A DNA stretch of 8,003 bases from JAAXKN01 sp050258415 (GCA_050258415.1 JBLMYS010000125.1:1-8003), one strand, 5' to 3'. Counted from the first letter of the stretch, positions 1 to 7,009 are shown. Numbers and translations: made by a program. The notes: generated from the sequence alone by a model not told the origin.

Positions 1-2162
1 GGCTTCTCGTTCAAGTCTGTTGGAGTAGGAAATATCAATGAAGAAACATCAGGAGGAAAGCTGGAAGTAGAATCCAACCCCGGCTGGTATACTGTCAGCA
101 ATGAATACTTAACAGCGCTGCCGCTGGTAGACCGCCTCTGTTCGAAGGCTATGTGGAACTTAAGATCGGGGTTATATTTGGAAACAGTAGCGATATAATA
201 TTGGGATTTTATGGACGGGTTAACTGAATTTCCGTCAGTCCCGTTTACTCTTGTGGCACTGGTTTTCCACTCGTAATGCATCCCCGTGCTGTTAAGCCCT
301 GCAAGTCGGTAGAGTATTCCGGGAAGGGATCCCGTGAATTCTTCAGAGTTATCCTGGAAAGCAACTGCAACTCTATCTGATATTTCCTGGTTACAATCAA
401 ATGCAACTACAGGATTGGCATTGTAGCTATAGGGGTATGACTGCCAGACCTGAAGTATGTCCTGCGGAGAGTCAACGTCAACATTATAGACCATAAGCTC
501 AATTAAATATGAATCGGGAGGAAAGCCGTTTTCAAGCCTTTTCTGATAGGTGATGAATATTCTTGAATCCGAGTCATAGGCCTCAATTGAAGGAAGTTTT
601 GCATCATCACTGACCAGGGGCCTGCCTCCGTTCATTATTCTCCACGTTGTCCCGTTATCCGTGCTCTTTTCATACCACACCTTCCCCATGCTTTCATAGA
701 CCAGGTGCAGGCTGCCATTAGGGGTGCATGCTAGCTTTCTCTGGCTCGAATTGGAGAAGGCTGTTGAGGAATTTGAAAGCATGCTTGCTTTTATGTTAGC
801 TGTAACGGTTGCTCCCTCGCTTTTGAATATTACAGGAGTTGATGCTGAGTTAGGACTTACAATTGTTGCACTTCCTAAAGGCGAGGCTGACCAATTGATA
901 AAATAAATCTGATGATTTATGCCATTAATATTAACCGATTGATTTGAGGAAGTTGAAGGGAAACTTACAGAATAGTAGGGATTAGAGCCCGTACTAGGAT
1001 CCTGATTTAAGAATACACCTCCGTAAGTGCCAGAACTGTTCTTCTGTATAAGCAACGGAGAATTATAACTCTTAAACTCATCCGACTGGTACCAGTTGTT
1101 CTGCCCATCCGAATAGTAATACCATGGGTCCCTGAGGCTGACTGTTGTTCCTGTAATTCCCTCTGATGTGGTGGCTTGTATTGTTGCTGAATTTGTCCTG
1201 TCAAATTTCGAACTTAATTTAAGAGGAAGATCTCCCGATTGTTGAGGCACAAAAGTGTATGTCAATGAATTTTGATTTTTATTATACGGGTCGATCCAAT
1301 AGTTATGCTTTTCAGTATTTTCTGTGCTGTTCCAGTTTGCTAAAAAAGGAAGTTCATTTGTCCTTGCTGTAAAATTAAGCATCGGATCCAGCCCAAGCAC
1401 TGAACCAGAAGTAATACTGCTTGAAGTGCCGGCAATATTATCCTTTACGTTCAGCATTCCGGAGGTTTCGGTGCCTTCTATGTTGTTGACAAATTGGTAA
1501 TTCTGCGGAATCGAAGTAAAATTTAATGTTAAGTCAATTGAAGGATTATTAGACCCATAATAAGACTCATTCATTGTAGCATCATAAGGATATATGATCC
1601 AATATGGTGCCGGGGCTGTCTTTTCATCACTCTTAAAAGCAAGTGTAATGTAATTATTGCCCGAAGTTATAGCTGCTTGTATGGCGTCAAATAAAGGTCC
1701 GCTGGTAATTGTTTTATTAAAATCCAAAACTCCGTTGATATTATTAATTACATCTGAATAGACCTTTCTGTTATCATTATAATATATTTGATTATAGTAG
1801 TAGCCCCAATCGCTGATACTTGCACCCCAATTGGTTTCTACTTTATGAATGCTGAATGGAAATGTTGGCCGCTCAATAGCTTTTTGATCCGCGGCTTTAA
1901 ATTTCAGGTTGATTGAAGTTAGCCTGGAAAATTTCGTAATACTGCTGCTGTTCCACTGCCAATTAACAAAGCAGATATATTCTACTGGTATTTGTTGACC
2001 GACATAATGCACGTTCCAGTTTTCTGGAGTATTGCCCTGTGAAGTGCCGAAATGGGTTTCACGGATAGGGCCATAAGTATAACTATTCTGTCCATAGAAA
2101 GTTGAATGTAAAAGCAAAAAGGTGAAAAATAAGAAAGCACAGTTCCCAATAAAGTTTTTCAT
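1..2162 (-). CDS. Large secreted protein with Asp-box/sialidase-like repeat region, C-terminus beyond the window
   Basis: The frame is open for 720 codons from the ATG at 2162-2160 to the left edge, with no stop; I translated it end to end. Residues 1-24 form a signal peptide (MKN, a Phe/Leu-rich core, then FYG before Gln25), so the product is exported. Residues 25 to about 470 are rich in Asn, Ser, Thr and Tyr, with many aromatic beta-strand-like stretches and no domain I can name. From about residue 474 the pattern changes: SLHLVYES, then VWYEKSTDNGTTW. STDNGTTW at residues 500-507 is an Asp-box (S-x-D-x-G-x-T-W) as found in BNR/sialidase-type beta-propellers, and later segments (IFITYQKR, RVAVAFQD, KFHIAFEQ) look like further blades. 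Asp-boxes are structural and do not prove sialidase activity. A type IX secretion sorting domain would be expected at the missing C-terminus, but this is untested. AAAGGATGG upstream may serve as ribosome binding site. Confidence 0.9.
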   Translation of the reverse strand, partial: MKNFIGNCAFLFFTFLLLHSTFYGQNSYTYGPIRETHFGTSQGNTPENWNVHYVGQQIPVEYICFVNWQWNSSSITKFSRLTSINLKFKAADQKAIERPTFPFSIHKVETNWGASISDWGYYYNQIYYNDNRKVYSDVINNINGVLDFNKTITSGPLFDAIQAAITSGNNYITLAFKSDEKTAPAPYWIIYPYDATMNESYYGSNNPSIDLTLNFTSIPQNYQFVNNIEGTETSGMLNVKDNIAGTSSSITSGSVLGLDPMLNFTARTNELPFLANWNSTENTEKHNYWIDPYNKNQNSLTYTFVPQQSGDLPLKLSSKFDRTNSATIQATTSEGITGTTVSLRDPWYYYSDGQNNWYQSDEFKSYNSPLLIQKNSSGTYGGVFLNQDPSTGSNPYYSVSFPSTSSNQSVNINGINHQIYFINWSASPLGSATIVSPNSASTPVIFKSEGATVTANIKASMLSNSSTAFSNSSQRKLACTPNGSLHLVYESMGKVWYEKSTDNGTTWRIMNGGRPLVSDDAKLPSIEAYDSDSRIFITYQKRLENGFPPDSYLIELMVYNVDVDSPQDILQVWQSYPYSYNANPVVAFDCNQEISDRVAVAFQDNSEEFTGSLPGILYRLAGLNSTGMHYEWKTSATRVNGTDGNSVNPSIKSQYYIATVSKYNPDLKFHIAFEQRRSTSGSAVKYSLLTVYQPGLDSTSSFPPDVSSLIFPTPTDLNEK

Positions 2163-2294
2163 TTTACCATCCTTTTGTAAGTGCTTATGGTTTTGTCGTT
2201 TATTATATTGGAAATGGCAAAAAAATAGGGATTCAGCTTATCCAGGCTGAGTAATAATGCACAGAGAAACATTACCTTATAATCTTGCCATTTT

Positions 2295-2318
2295 GCCACG
2301 GTGCTGCAACACCGTGGC
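2295..2318. terminator. Perfect 9-bp palindrome, possible terminator or REP-like repeat
   Basis: GCCACGGTG (2295-2303) and CACCGTGGC (2310-2318) are exact reverse complements around a 6-nt loop, CTGCAA. It lies 45 bp past the stop of the lipoprotein gene and about 130 bp upstream of the secreted-protein gene, in gene-free DNA. There is no U-run on the minus-strand side (AAAATGG follows), so a classical intrinsic terminator is not clear. It could be a transcript 3'-end stabiliser or a dispersed palindromic repeat. Confidence 0.4.
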
Positions 2319-2363
2319 CTTCTTGTTTAGATTCCAGTATCCTCCAGATTTAATTCTTTAATG

Positions 2364-3500
2364 TTAATTTCCTCTTTTAAGAATCATTAATGCACCATTT
2401 GAGTTTGTCCAACCAGCAACAGAAATAGTGTTTCCCTTCATATCAACAGAAACCCAGTTATACTCACTGTTGTAGTTGTAAGGCATTCCAAGCTGCTTCC
2501 AGCTTTTCCCGTTGTAATGCCTTATCGTGTTGCCGCCTCCGGTAAGAACAATGTCGTTGTCACCGTTACCTCTCATATCGAGCAGGTACCCCCAGTAGTA
2601 CCCGTTCCCGTTCATCCCGGTTTCATTTCCTGCAAGTGTCTTTACGTAATCTATTTTCCCATCCTTGTATGCATATAAAAGGCTTCCCCCGAAGTATACA
2701 GTATCCGAAGGACTAACCCAGAGAAGGCCGGCCAATCCAATAAAATATGGATTAAAGAGCTGATCTGGCCCAACGGAAGGCTTGCCTTCAGCAATTACAT
2801 TAAATCCATTTACATCTCCTTTAAGCAGAATTCCCTTGTAACCTAAAACATCACCTCCTGTGACATAGACATTCTTACCGTCTCTCGAATATACATCAAG
2901 TAGGTCCAGGGTAGTCCCGCTTTCAATCTTCTTCCAGCTCTTTCCGTCATAATGGGCAATTCCGCCCTGAGGACCTACCGCATAAATATCGGTCAGGCTA
3001 CTGGCCCATATCCTTTGGATATTTACCGGAATAAATTCAGTCTTTATCTGTTTTTCATTTTTTATGAAGGTGACCTGATTGCCATGACTTACGATTACTA
3101 GTCCGCCGTCTAGCACACAGGCTGCTTTGGCCGGATAAGAAAATGTGGAAGACAGCCCCGGGAAATCATAAAACTGGAACTGAAAAGGCTTCCATTCAAT
3201 TCCATTCCAGTGCATAGCATTGATCCACAGGACATCGGTTTTTCCTGTTGTATCCTTAAGCTTTATGTCCCCTACAGCCCATATGTCATTTTCATTTATA
3301 ATTGCCACATCAGAAAACAAACTCGTGTAACCTGTTCCGTACACGTCTCCAAACTCCCACTTCTGCCACGAGAAATTGTGGCTTGTAGTGTCCGGCCCAA
3401 TATCCCTCTTTGGCTCTACAGGGCTTCTGCAGCTCTGAAAATAAGTGAATGTGAGGCTTAGAAGTATGGCTATGAATATTGAGGTATTATTTACTTTCAT
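2364..3500 (-). CDS. Beta-propeller-like lipoprotein of an Ignavibacteria-type repeat family, short form
   Basis: 378 residues from an ATG. The N-terminus is a lipoprotein signal: KVNN, a hydrophobic stretch to about residue 20, then FQS-Cys24, a loose lipobox acceptable for Bacteroidota. The mature protein would be anchored to a membrane, probably the outer one. DTTSHNFSWQ (residues 37-46) opens a propeller-like region with repeats of the type 'D-I-x-A-V-G ... H-[YW]-[DN]-G-x-x-W'. Examples are NDIWAVGDI, MHWNGIEW, TDIYAVGPQGGIAHYDGKSW, and NDIVLTGGGNTIRHYNGKSW near the C-terminus. From memory such proteins are numerous in Ignavibacteria and are often mislabelled as glucosyltransferases; no catalytic motif is visible. 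It is paralogous to the gene at 3953-5317 but lacks that protein's N-terminal beta-sandwich domain. Probably transcribed alone, since 452 bp separate it from the gene upstream. Ligand unknown. Confidence 0.9.
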   Translation of the reverse strand: MKVNNTSIFIAILLSLTFTYFQSCRSPVEPKRDIGPDTTSHNFSWQKWEFGDVYGTGYTSLFSDVAIINENDIWAVGDIKLKDTTGKTDVLWINAMHWNGIEWKPFQFQFYDFPGLSSTFSYPAKAACVLDGGLVIVSHGNQVTFIKNEKQIKTEFIPVNIQRIWASSLTDIYAVGPQGGIAHYDGKSWKKIESGTTLDLLDVYSRDGKNVYVTGGDVLGYKGILLKGDVNGFNVIAEGKPSVGPDQLFNPYFIGLAGLLWVSPSDTVYFGGSLLYAYKDGKIDYVKTLAGNETGMNGNGYYWGYLLDMRGNGDNDIVLTGGGNTIRHYNGKSWKQLGMPYNYNSEYNWVSVDMKGNTISVAGWTNSNGALMILKRGN

Positions 3501-3952
3501 TTATATTTCTGCATTATATTAAAAAGAATAGCTTCATTTTCAAATGGTGCATAATTTAACACAAGAACGTTTTCCGGTCAATTGGTATAAACACCTATTT
3601 TTCAAGGCCCCGTTTTGGCATAATTACACACAGAATTATATATATGGTTACATGATGCGTTTTTGGAAAATTTTTTGAAAAAATGAAACATTTTTATGGA
3701 AACAGGATTTTATTTTGGATAAATAAACTTTCAGCAAGTAATGACATTAAAAATCGGCATCTCTAACCTTAGACACTATTATTTTTTGTATTCTACTATT
3801 CGTTTTGCAAAAATTTATTTTAAGCTCTGTTCCTTCTAAGTTTCTTGAATCTATTTTTTGAAACAAATTTATTTACATGACTTTTTAAGAAAGATACCTT
3901 TTCGACGATTCATTTTTGTTCCTTGTTTTGTTGGAGGATTGAGTATTTTCGT
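3501..3952. other. AT-rich intergenic region without recognisable gene
   Basis: This 452-bp stretch separates two paralogous minus-strand lipoprotein genes. It is strongly AT-rich with frequent A and T runs, and I see no convincing coding frame, tRNA or strong hairpin on either strand. It should contain the 3' end of the upstream gene's transcript and the promoter of the gene starting at 3500. The best box, TATAAT (minus strand, 3518-3513), has poor spacing to any -33 element. Confidence 0.6.
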
Positions 3953-5317
3953 CTATCTTCTGCCAATGGCAATAAAACCTTCTTGGTTACGGGTATAACC
4001 CACGGCAACAGCAAGATTATTCTTTAACTTTACTGCGCCATAAACTACACTAGAAAGCTTTATCTCATTATAATCTGTCTTCCAGCTTTTTCCGTTAAAA
4101 TGAAGTATATTACCATAGGATGTGGTAACAAGTATATCATTCCTGTCCGGGCCATAAACGTCTGTTACGCTGTAATCTGTAAGACCAGCTATTTCTGTCC
4201 ATACAGGGTCATTTAACCTGTGCTTGAAATAAAGAAAGCCAGCTGCAATGTAATATGCCTTATCAGGTACAAACCATACATCCGTGATATTATAGGGAAT
4301 GCCTTCGGTTGAAATATTCTCTGCCTTTAATCCATCGAGCTTTTCAATTACATATCCTGAATGTGTAGCAACAATAGAACTCACTGCAAGCACTTCCGGT
4401 TTACCGCTCAGGCTATTCAGGCCTCCCCATATATCGTAGAAAGTAAGGTTTGTACCGCTTTCAATTACTTCCCACTTATGTCCATTAAAGTGAGCAAGGG
4501 TACCATTGTTTCCTGCAGCATAGATGTTATCTGAAGATGTTCCCCAGATTTTATCCAGTGATTTTCCATTTTCAACACTGTCTATCAGGGCAAGTCTTGA
4601 AATGGATAATTCAATAAGCGAGTCCTGCCCATTCCAGTGAAATACACTTCCTGAGCTGAACCATATATCGTCATATTTGAACGGCAGAATGCAGGAAATT
4701 GGAACTGTAATCGGGGCAATGACTTCTTTGCCCTGATAATCTTTGTCTTTATAGTAGAGCCTCTTTAACGACCAGCTGTGGCCATCCCATTTAGCCAAGC
4801 TATATGGAGGATATTCTTCCTGTCCGTTAGGCAGATTCTTATAAAACTCACCTACGGCATAGATCAGTGTATCGTTTATAATTGCCACATCCCTTATCCA
4901 CGTGCCATAATCACCTATCCTTAAAACCTGCCATGAGAAGTCGTGGCTCGTCGTATCCATTGTTCTTATGCTTTGGGATTCCTTGATGCCGGAACTATAT
5001 TCAATCTGATAAGTATAGTTTTTACTGGGAAGAAGGGAGTTGTCGCAGACGGTGGTATCCTTTGCTGAAAGAGTAAACCTGAACTGAAGGTTGCCGTCCT
5101 TTGTGATTGTAACATCTGTGGGAAGGGTCATGTCACCTGCTTCAACCTTAAGCCATGCCTCCGTACATGAGACATCCTCAACCGTGAGCCTGCCCTGCTT
5201 ACTACTACTGCCACCGGGCTCATTAGGACTTTTGCATCCCTGAGGCATGAGGATTATTAGACAAGAGATCGAAATAAATAAAAACCATTTCTTTATTCTA
5301 AGAATTAGATTTAGCAT
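3953..5317 (-). CDS. Beta-propeller-like lipoprotein with N-terminal fibronectin-like domain
   Basis: 454 residues using the ATG at 5317. The frame is open to an ATG at 5419, but that adds 34 polar residues ahead of the signal sequence. From 5317 the product begins with basic LRIKKW, a hydrophobic core and MPQG-Cys28, a normal lipoprotein signal. Residues about 44-119 (LTVEDVSCTEAWLKV to SIRTM) look like a fibronectin III-like beta-sandwich with the 'LLPSKNYTYQ' turn typical of that fold. DTTSHDFSWQ (121-130) then begins the propeller-like part, with repeats DVAIIND-YAVGEF, DDIWFSSGSVFHWNG, DNIYAAGNNGTLAHFNGHKW, NDILVTTSYGNILHFNGKSW and a final AVAVGYTRN before the C-terminal GRR. It matches the gene at 2364-3500 at the junction and through the repeats. 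Likely a surface-exposed lipoprotein; ligand and role unknown, and no enzyme motif is visible. Confidence 0.9.
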   Translation of the reverse strand: MLNLILRIKKWFLFISISCLIILMPQGCKSPNEPGGSSSKQGRLTVEDVSCTEAWLKVEAGDMTLPTDVTITKDGNLQFRFTLSAKDTTVCDNSLLPSKNYTYQIEYSSGIKESQSIRTMDTTSHDFSWQVLRIGDYGTWIRDVAIINDTLIYAVGEFYKNLPNGQEEYPPYSLAKWDGHSWSLKRLYYKDKDYQGKEVIAPITVPISCILPFKYDDIWFSSGSVFHWNGQDSLIELSISRLALIDSVENGKSLDKIWGTSSDNIYAAGNNGTLAHFNGHKWEVIESGTNLTFYDIWGGLNSLSGKPEVLAVSSIVATHSGYVIEKLDGLKAENISTEGIPYNITDVWFVPDKAYYIAAGFLYFKHRLNDPVWTEIAGLTDYSVTDVYGPDRNDILVTTSYGNILHFNGKSWKTDYNEIKLSSVVYGAVKLKNNLAVAVGYTRNQEGFIAIGRR

Positions 5318-5514
5318 TGAGATTCCGGAATGGTTAAAATAATCCAATTTAATACCTGCTGTTGCGAATATTGTACTACAGACTAATTCTTTTTCAGACA
5401 AAATTGCTGAATTTGTCATCCATTCTTCTATTTGACTGATTGGACTGTAAAAAAATTCTCTCTTACATATATGTATGATGACAAAGTGCGTTATTGGAAA
5501 AGTATCCTAATAAT
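5318..5514. other. Intergenic stretch with a 12-bp palindrome
   Basis: Upstream region of the lipoprotein gene. It contains the perfect palindrome TACATATATGTA (5464-5475), with a TTTG on the minus strand just before it (5485-5482). No TAnnTTTG box lies at the correct distance, so the promoter is not resolved. The minus-strand ATG at 5419 with GAAGAATGG ahead of it is a possible but less likely start for the lipoprotein. Confidence 0.35.
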
Positions 5515-5613
5515 TTATTGCCTGGGCTTCAGCTGACGAGGCACCCTGCAGAACATATCTTCAGCCACTTCCGCTTTGGAAGCTTCCTCTAAGGCCGGAT
5601 ATAAAATTCCGGC
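5515..5613 (-). other. 32-codon in-frame open stretch after the UGA of the small membrane gene
   Basis: Directly after the TGA at 5616-5614 the same frame stays open for 32 codons until TAA at 5517-5515. The translation begins AGILYPALEEASKAEVAEDM and continues FCRVPRQLKPRQ. It is more GC-rich than the surrounding intergenic DNA and its composition looks like protein. It could be a C-terminal extension cut off by a stop mutation, the product of UGA readthrough, or chance. There is no convincing independent start or ribosome binding site. Confidence 0.3.
5594..5613 (-). terminator. Hairpin immediately after the UGA stop
   Basis: On the minus strand GCCGGA (5613-5608) pairs with TCCGGC (5599-5594) around the 8-nt loop ATTTTATA. 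The stem begins at the first base after the stop codon of the last gene of the TIR cassette. No U-run follows (CTTAGAGG), so it is at best an atypical terminator. A second palindrome, GGAAGCTTCC (5578-5587), lies just downstream. Confidence 0.35.
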
Positions 5614-5808
5614 TCAGCCAAAGAACACAGTATGTTTACTTAAAGTAATTATCAAAGCAATGATTAGAATAATGCCAAGAAAGGCGCCGGATATATAAGT
5701 TATCTTCCTGCGGTTTTTCTTTTTGAGGTTTCTCTGTTCGATGAGGGCGCTTTTTACGTAATCTCCCTTTGAAGGGTTCCAGTCGGTGTAGCTGGCGATG
5801 TTTTTCAT
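5614..5808 (-). CDS. Small single-pass membrane protein, third gene of the TIR cassette
   Basis: 64 residues. I start it at the ATG at 5808 because GCAGGA stands about 7 bases ahead of it. A TTG further upstream (5823) in the same frame lies before that ribosome binding site and is unlikely to be used. The N-terminal 30 residues are polar (YTDWNPSKGDYVKSALIEQR). A basic patch, KKKNRRK (about 30-36), then precedes one membrane segment (about 38-56, ISGAFLGIILIIALIITL), followed by a short tail, SKHTVFFG. The positive-inside rule puts the N-terminus in the cytoplasm. The start is 20 bp after the stop of the preceding gene, so it is probably co-transcribed with the TIR gene. I do not recognise the family. 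It could be a membrane partner or effector of the cassette, but nothing in the sequence proves that. An open frame continues past its UGA. Confidence 0.75.
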   Translation of the reverse strand: MKNIASYTDWNPSKGDYVKSALIEQRNLKKKNRRKITYISGAFLGIILIIALIITLSKHTVFFG

Positions 5809-5828
5809 TTGTTTTTCCTGCAAGTGCT

Positions 5829-6293
5829 TTAGTTTGATATATTCTTTAATGCTAAAGTGAACTTTTTCCAGAGGTATTCGGCGCTGAGTTTTATTGTCAG
5901 CTTATTTTCCTTCTCAATATCCGGAAGGGATTTTAAGAACATTCTTCCATTTTCCTCCTCCACAGAAAGAAAATCGCTATGAGAGCCATCAGCACCAGAG
6001 CTATTGGTGAGGAAAGCTATTCTGTTATTTCCTCCGAACCAGATCCTGCAGCTGCTTACAGTTGTGCCGTTTAAGGATACGGATGCCATAAAGTGGCTTT
6101 CGTCAAGAGGACAGAAGGAAGTTTCAATCAGGGGAAATTCCATCTGCAGTTTTTTCAGTGATTCGTTAAAATAGTCGGCCATATATATGTATGCGGCGCG
6201 TATAAAATCGGTTTTAACCTTTTTACTTAGTAATATGCCCGCGCCCGGCCTGAAGCCCGTGGAGCTTATAAGATATTGTTCTTTTGTAATCAT
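5829..6293 (-). CDS. Unrecognised 154-aa protein, middle gene of the TIR cassette
   Basis: 154 residues from an ATG 5 bp after the TIR gene's stop. No signal peptide or membrane segment is seen, so it is probably cytoplasmic. The N-terminal part (MITKEQYLISSTGFRPGAG) is followed by a helical segment (about 25-55, DFIRAAYIYMADYFNESLKK). Beta-strand-like stretches come next: HFMASVSLNG, then CRIWFGGNNRIAFLTN and DFLSVEEENGRMFLKSL. A final helix, AEYLWKKFTLALKN, closes the protein. Two Trp-containing motifs (RIWFGG, EYLWKKF) stand out as possible conserved positions. From memory, similar sequences occur next to or fused with bacterial TIR domains, but I cannot confirm this. Tight spacing and a ribosome binding site inside the TIR gene indicate coupled translation. 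Role unknown; a sensor, adaptor or TIR regulator would fit. Confidence 0.85.
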   Translation of the reverse strand: MITKEQYLISSTGFRPGAGILLSKKVKTDFIRAAYIYMADYFNESLKKLQMEFPLIETSFCPLDESHFMASVSLNGTTVSSCRIWFGGNNRIAFLTNSSGADGSHSDFLSVEEENGRMFLKSLPDIEKENKLTIKLSAEYLWKKFTLALKNISN

Positions 6294-6298
6294 TGTTC

Positions 6299-6766
6299 TT
6301 AAGCCTCTCCTGCCAGTTTCAGTTCAGGTATTGAAGAGCCTCTTATTTCCCCGACTGCGGCACAAATTGCAGAGGTTATTTCACGGAATATATCGCCATG
6401 GATGTCAGGATTTCCGGGAAACAATTCAAGTACAGTTCCATTTTTTTGTATTCCCTGCCAGTTATCGGGGTCCAGAATAACAGGTATCACCCTGGCCTCG
6501 CCGTTTTCATGTTTTCTGATAGCCCTTTCCATTTCATAGTTATACCTGCTGTCGGAGGCGACAAAGTAGGGTCTGACCAGAAGGAGTATTATATCGGCAG
6601 TTTCAAAGTAGAGGTTAGTTACTTCATTATTAGTGCCGCAGGCGGGGTCGCGGCTGTCGAACCACTCGTCTATTACTCCCTGGCTTTTGAGTTCCGAGAG
6701 GCGGATTTCCATTTCATCTCTAAGGATCTGGTCTTTATGAGAATAGGAAAAGTACAAGCTTACCAT
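6299..6766 (-). CDS. TIR-domain protein, first gene of a three-gene cassette
   Basis: 155 residues, essentially a lone TIR domain. Box 1 is LYFSYSHKD (residues 4-12), followed by LSELKSQGVIDEWFDSRD (23-40). ADIILLLVRPYFVASD (57-72) is the central strand with a box-2-like region. YNYEMERAIRKHENGEARVIPVIL (75-98) matches the standard '[YC]-x-x-E-M-x-R-A-[LI]' helix and following strand. Glu78 aligns with the glutamate that is catalytic in NAD-cleaving TIR domains such as SARM1. The loop normally reading 'lPGeeWdeeI' is here PACGTNNEV, so the Trp is lost. Bacterial TIR domains commonly cleave NAD+ or make cyclic ADP-ribose isomers in antiphage signalling; activity here is inferred. AGGTG lies 5 bases before the ATG. 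Genes for an unknown protein and a small membrane protein follow with 5-bp and 20-bp gaps, and a strong promoter candidate lies about 100 bp upstream. Confidence 0.92.
   Translation of the reverse strand: MVSLYFSYSHKDQILRDEMEIRLSELKSQGVIDEWFDSRDPACGTNNEVTNLYFETADIILLLVRPYFVASDSRYNYEMERAIRKHENGEARVIPVILDPDNWQGIQKNGTVLELFPGNPDIHGDIFREITSAICAAVGEIRGSSIPELKLAGEA
6304..6310 (-). promoter_or_regulatory. Ribosome binding site of the middle gene, inside the TIR gene's end
   Basis: GGAGAGG on the minus strand forms part of the last codons of the TIR gene and lies 10 bases before the ATG at 6293. This supports that start and suggests translational coupling of the two genes. Confidence 0.65.
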
Positions 6767-6812
6767 AGCGGCACCTGTTTAATTACATACTAAATATTTA
6801 ATTTTTTAGGAC

Positions 6813-6847
6813 GGGAAGCCTGATTTCCCCTTAAAAAGAAGGGGAAA
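6813..6847 (-). promoter_or_regulatory. Leader of the TIR cassette with two mutually exclusive hairpins
   Basis: In the predicted untranslated leader, TTTCCCCTT (6847-6839) pairs perfectly with AAGGGGAAA (6832-6824) around a CTTTTT loop. The GGGAA within the second arm (6829-6825) can instead pair with TTCCC (6817-6813). The two stems share bases and cannot coexist, an arrangement seen in attenuators and RNA switches. No U-run follows, and the second stem is only 5 bp. Confidence 0.35.
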
Positions 6848-6870
6848 ACACGGTTTTTAATTTCTTGAGG

Positions 6871-6902
6871 CAAAGATAAGTCATTTCCCGGGGTCTGTCA
6901 AT
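6871..6902 (-). promoter_or_regulatory. Bacteroidota-type promoter of the TIR cassette
   Basis: On the minus strand ATTG (6902-6899) is followed after 20 bases by TATCTTTG (6878-6871), an exact match to the Bacteroidota -7 consensus TAnnTTTG at the accepted spacing. Transcription would start near 6865, leaving a leader of about 100 bases before the TIR ATG at 6766. The ATTG overlaps the last base of an operator-like palindrome and lies in the end of the inverted repeat. Confidence 0.6.
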
Positions 6903-6917
6903 CAGTAGAAATACTGA
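6902..6917. repeat. Operator-like palindrome copy 1
   Basis: TCAGTA-GAAA-TACTGA, a perfect 6-bp inverted repeat. Its edge abuts the -33 element of the TIR cassette promoter, so a bound protein could block or recruit polymerase there. Confidence 0.6.
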
Positions 6918-6922
6918 CCCCA

Positions 6923-6940
6923 CTCAGTATTTTTACTGAG
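6923..6940. repeat. Operator-like palindrome copy 2
   Basis: CTCAGTA-TTTT-TACTGAG, a perfect 7-bp inverted repeat, 5 bp upstream of copy 1 relative to the leftward promoter. Confidence 0.6.
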
Positions 6941-7009
6941 TTTAAAAGTATACACTTTTTCTTTTTGGGTTGAGATTTCTTCGATTTCAGCTCATTTTCG
7001 CAGTTTTTT

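Larger units (their letters stand above)
6897..7000 (+). repeat. Left inverted repeat
   Basis: Left arm of the unit. From the tip it holds two TCAGTA-N4-TACTGA palindromes, then an AAAAGT-ATAC-ACTTTT imperfect palindrome (6944-6959), a pyrimidine stretch and TTCAGCTCATTTTC (6986-6999). The same order appears in the right arm on the opposite strand. Confidence 0.85.

Noticed and set aside
724..1204. Short open frames within the large secreted-protein gene
   Set aside because: They overlap a 720-codon minus-strand frame with a signal peptide and an Asp-box; chance frames.
3513..3544. Promoter of the shorter lipoprotein (TATAAT with upstream TTTG)
   Set aside because: The spacer is 19 bases for TTGAAA-TATAAT and 22 from TTTG, the leader would be very short, and AT-rich DNA gives such boxes by chance.
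5318..5419. Upstream ATG at 5419 for the larger lipoprotein
   Set aside because: It would place 34 polar residues ahead of the lipoprotein signal; the ATG at 5317 gives a normal signal ending in PQGC.
6187..6793. Plus-strand open frames opposite the TIR and 154-aa genes
   Set aside because: They are antisense to well-supported genes, with no ribosome binding sites or recognisable domains.
6912..6929. LexA-type SOS box (TACTG...CAGTA)
   Set aside because: Spacing between half-sites is 8 here and 5 in the right arm, not the constant 10 of the E. coli box, and the CTGT/ACAG core is missing; the TCAGTA-N4-TACTGA reading is constant in all copies.
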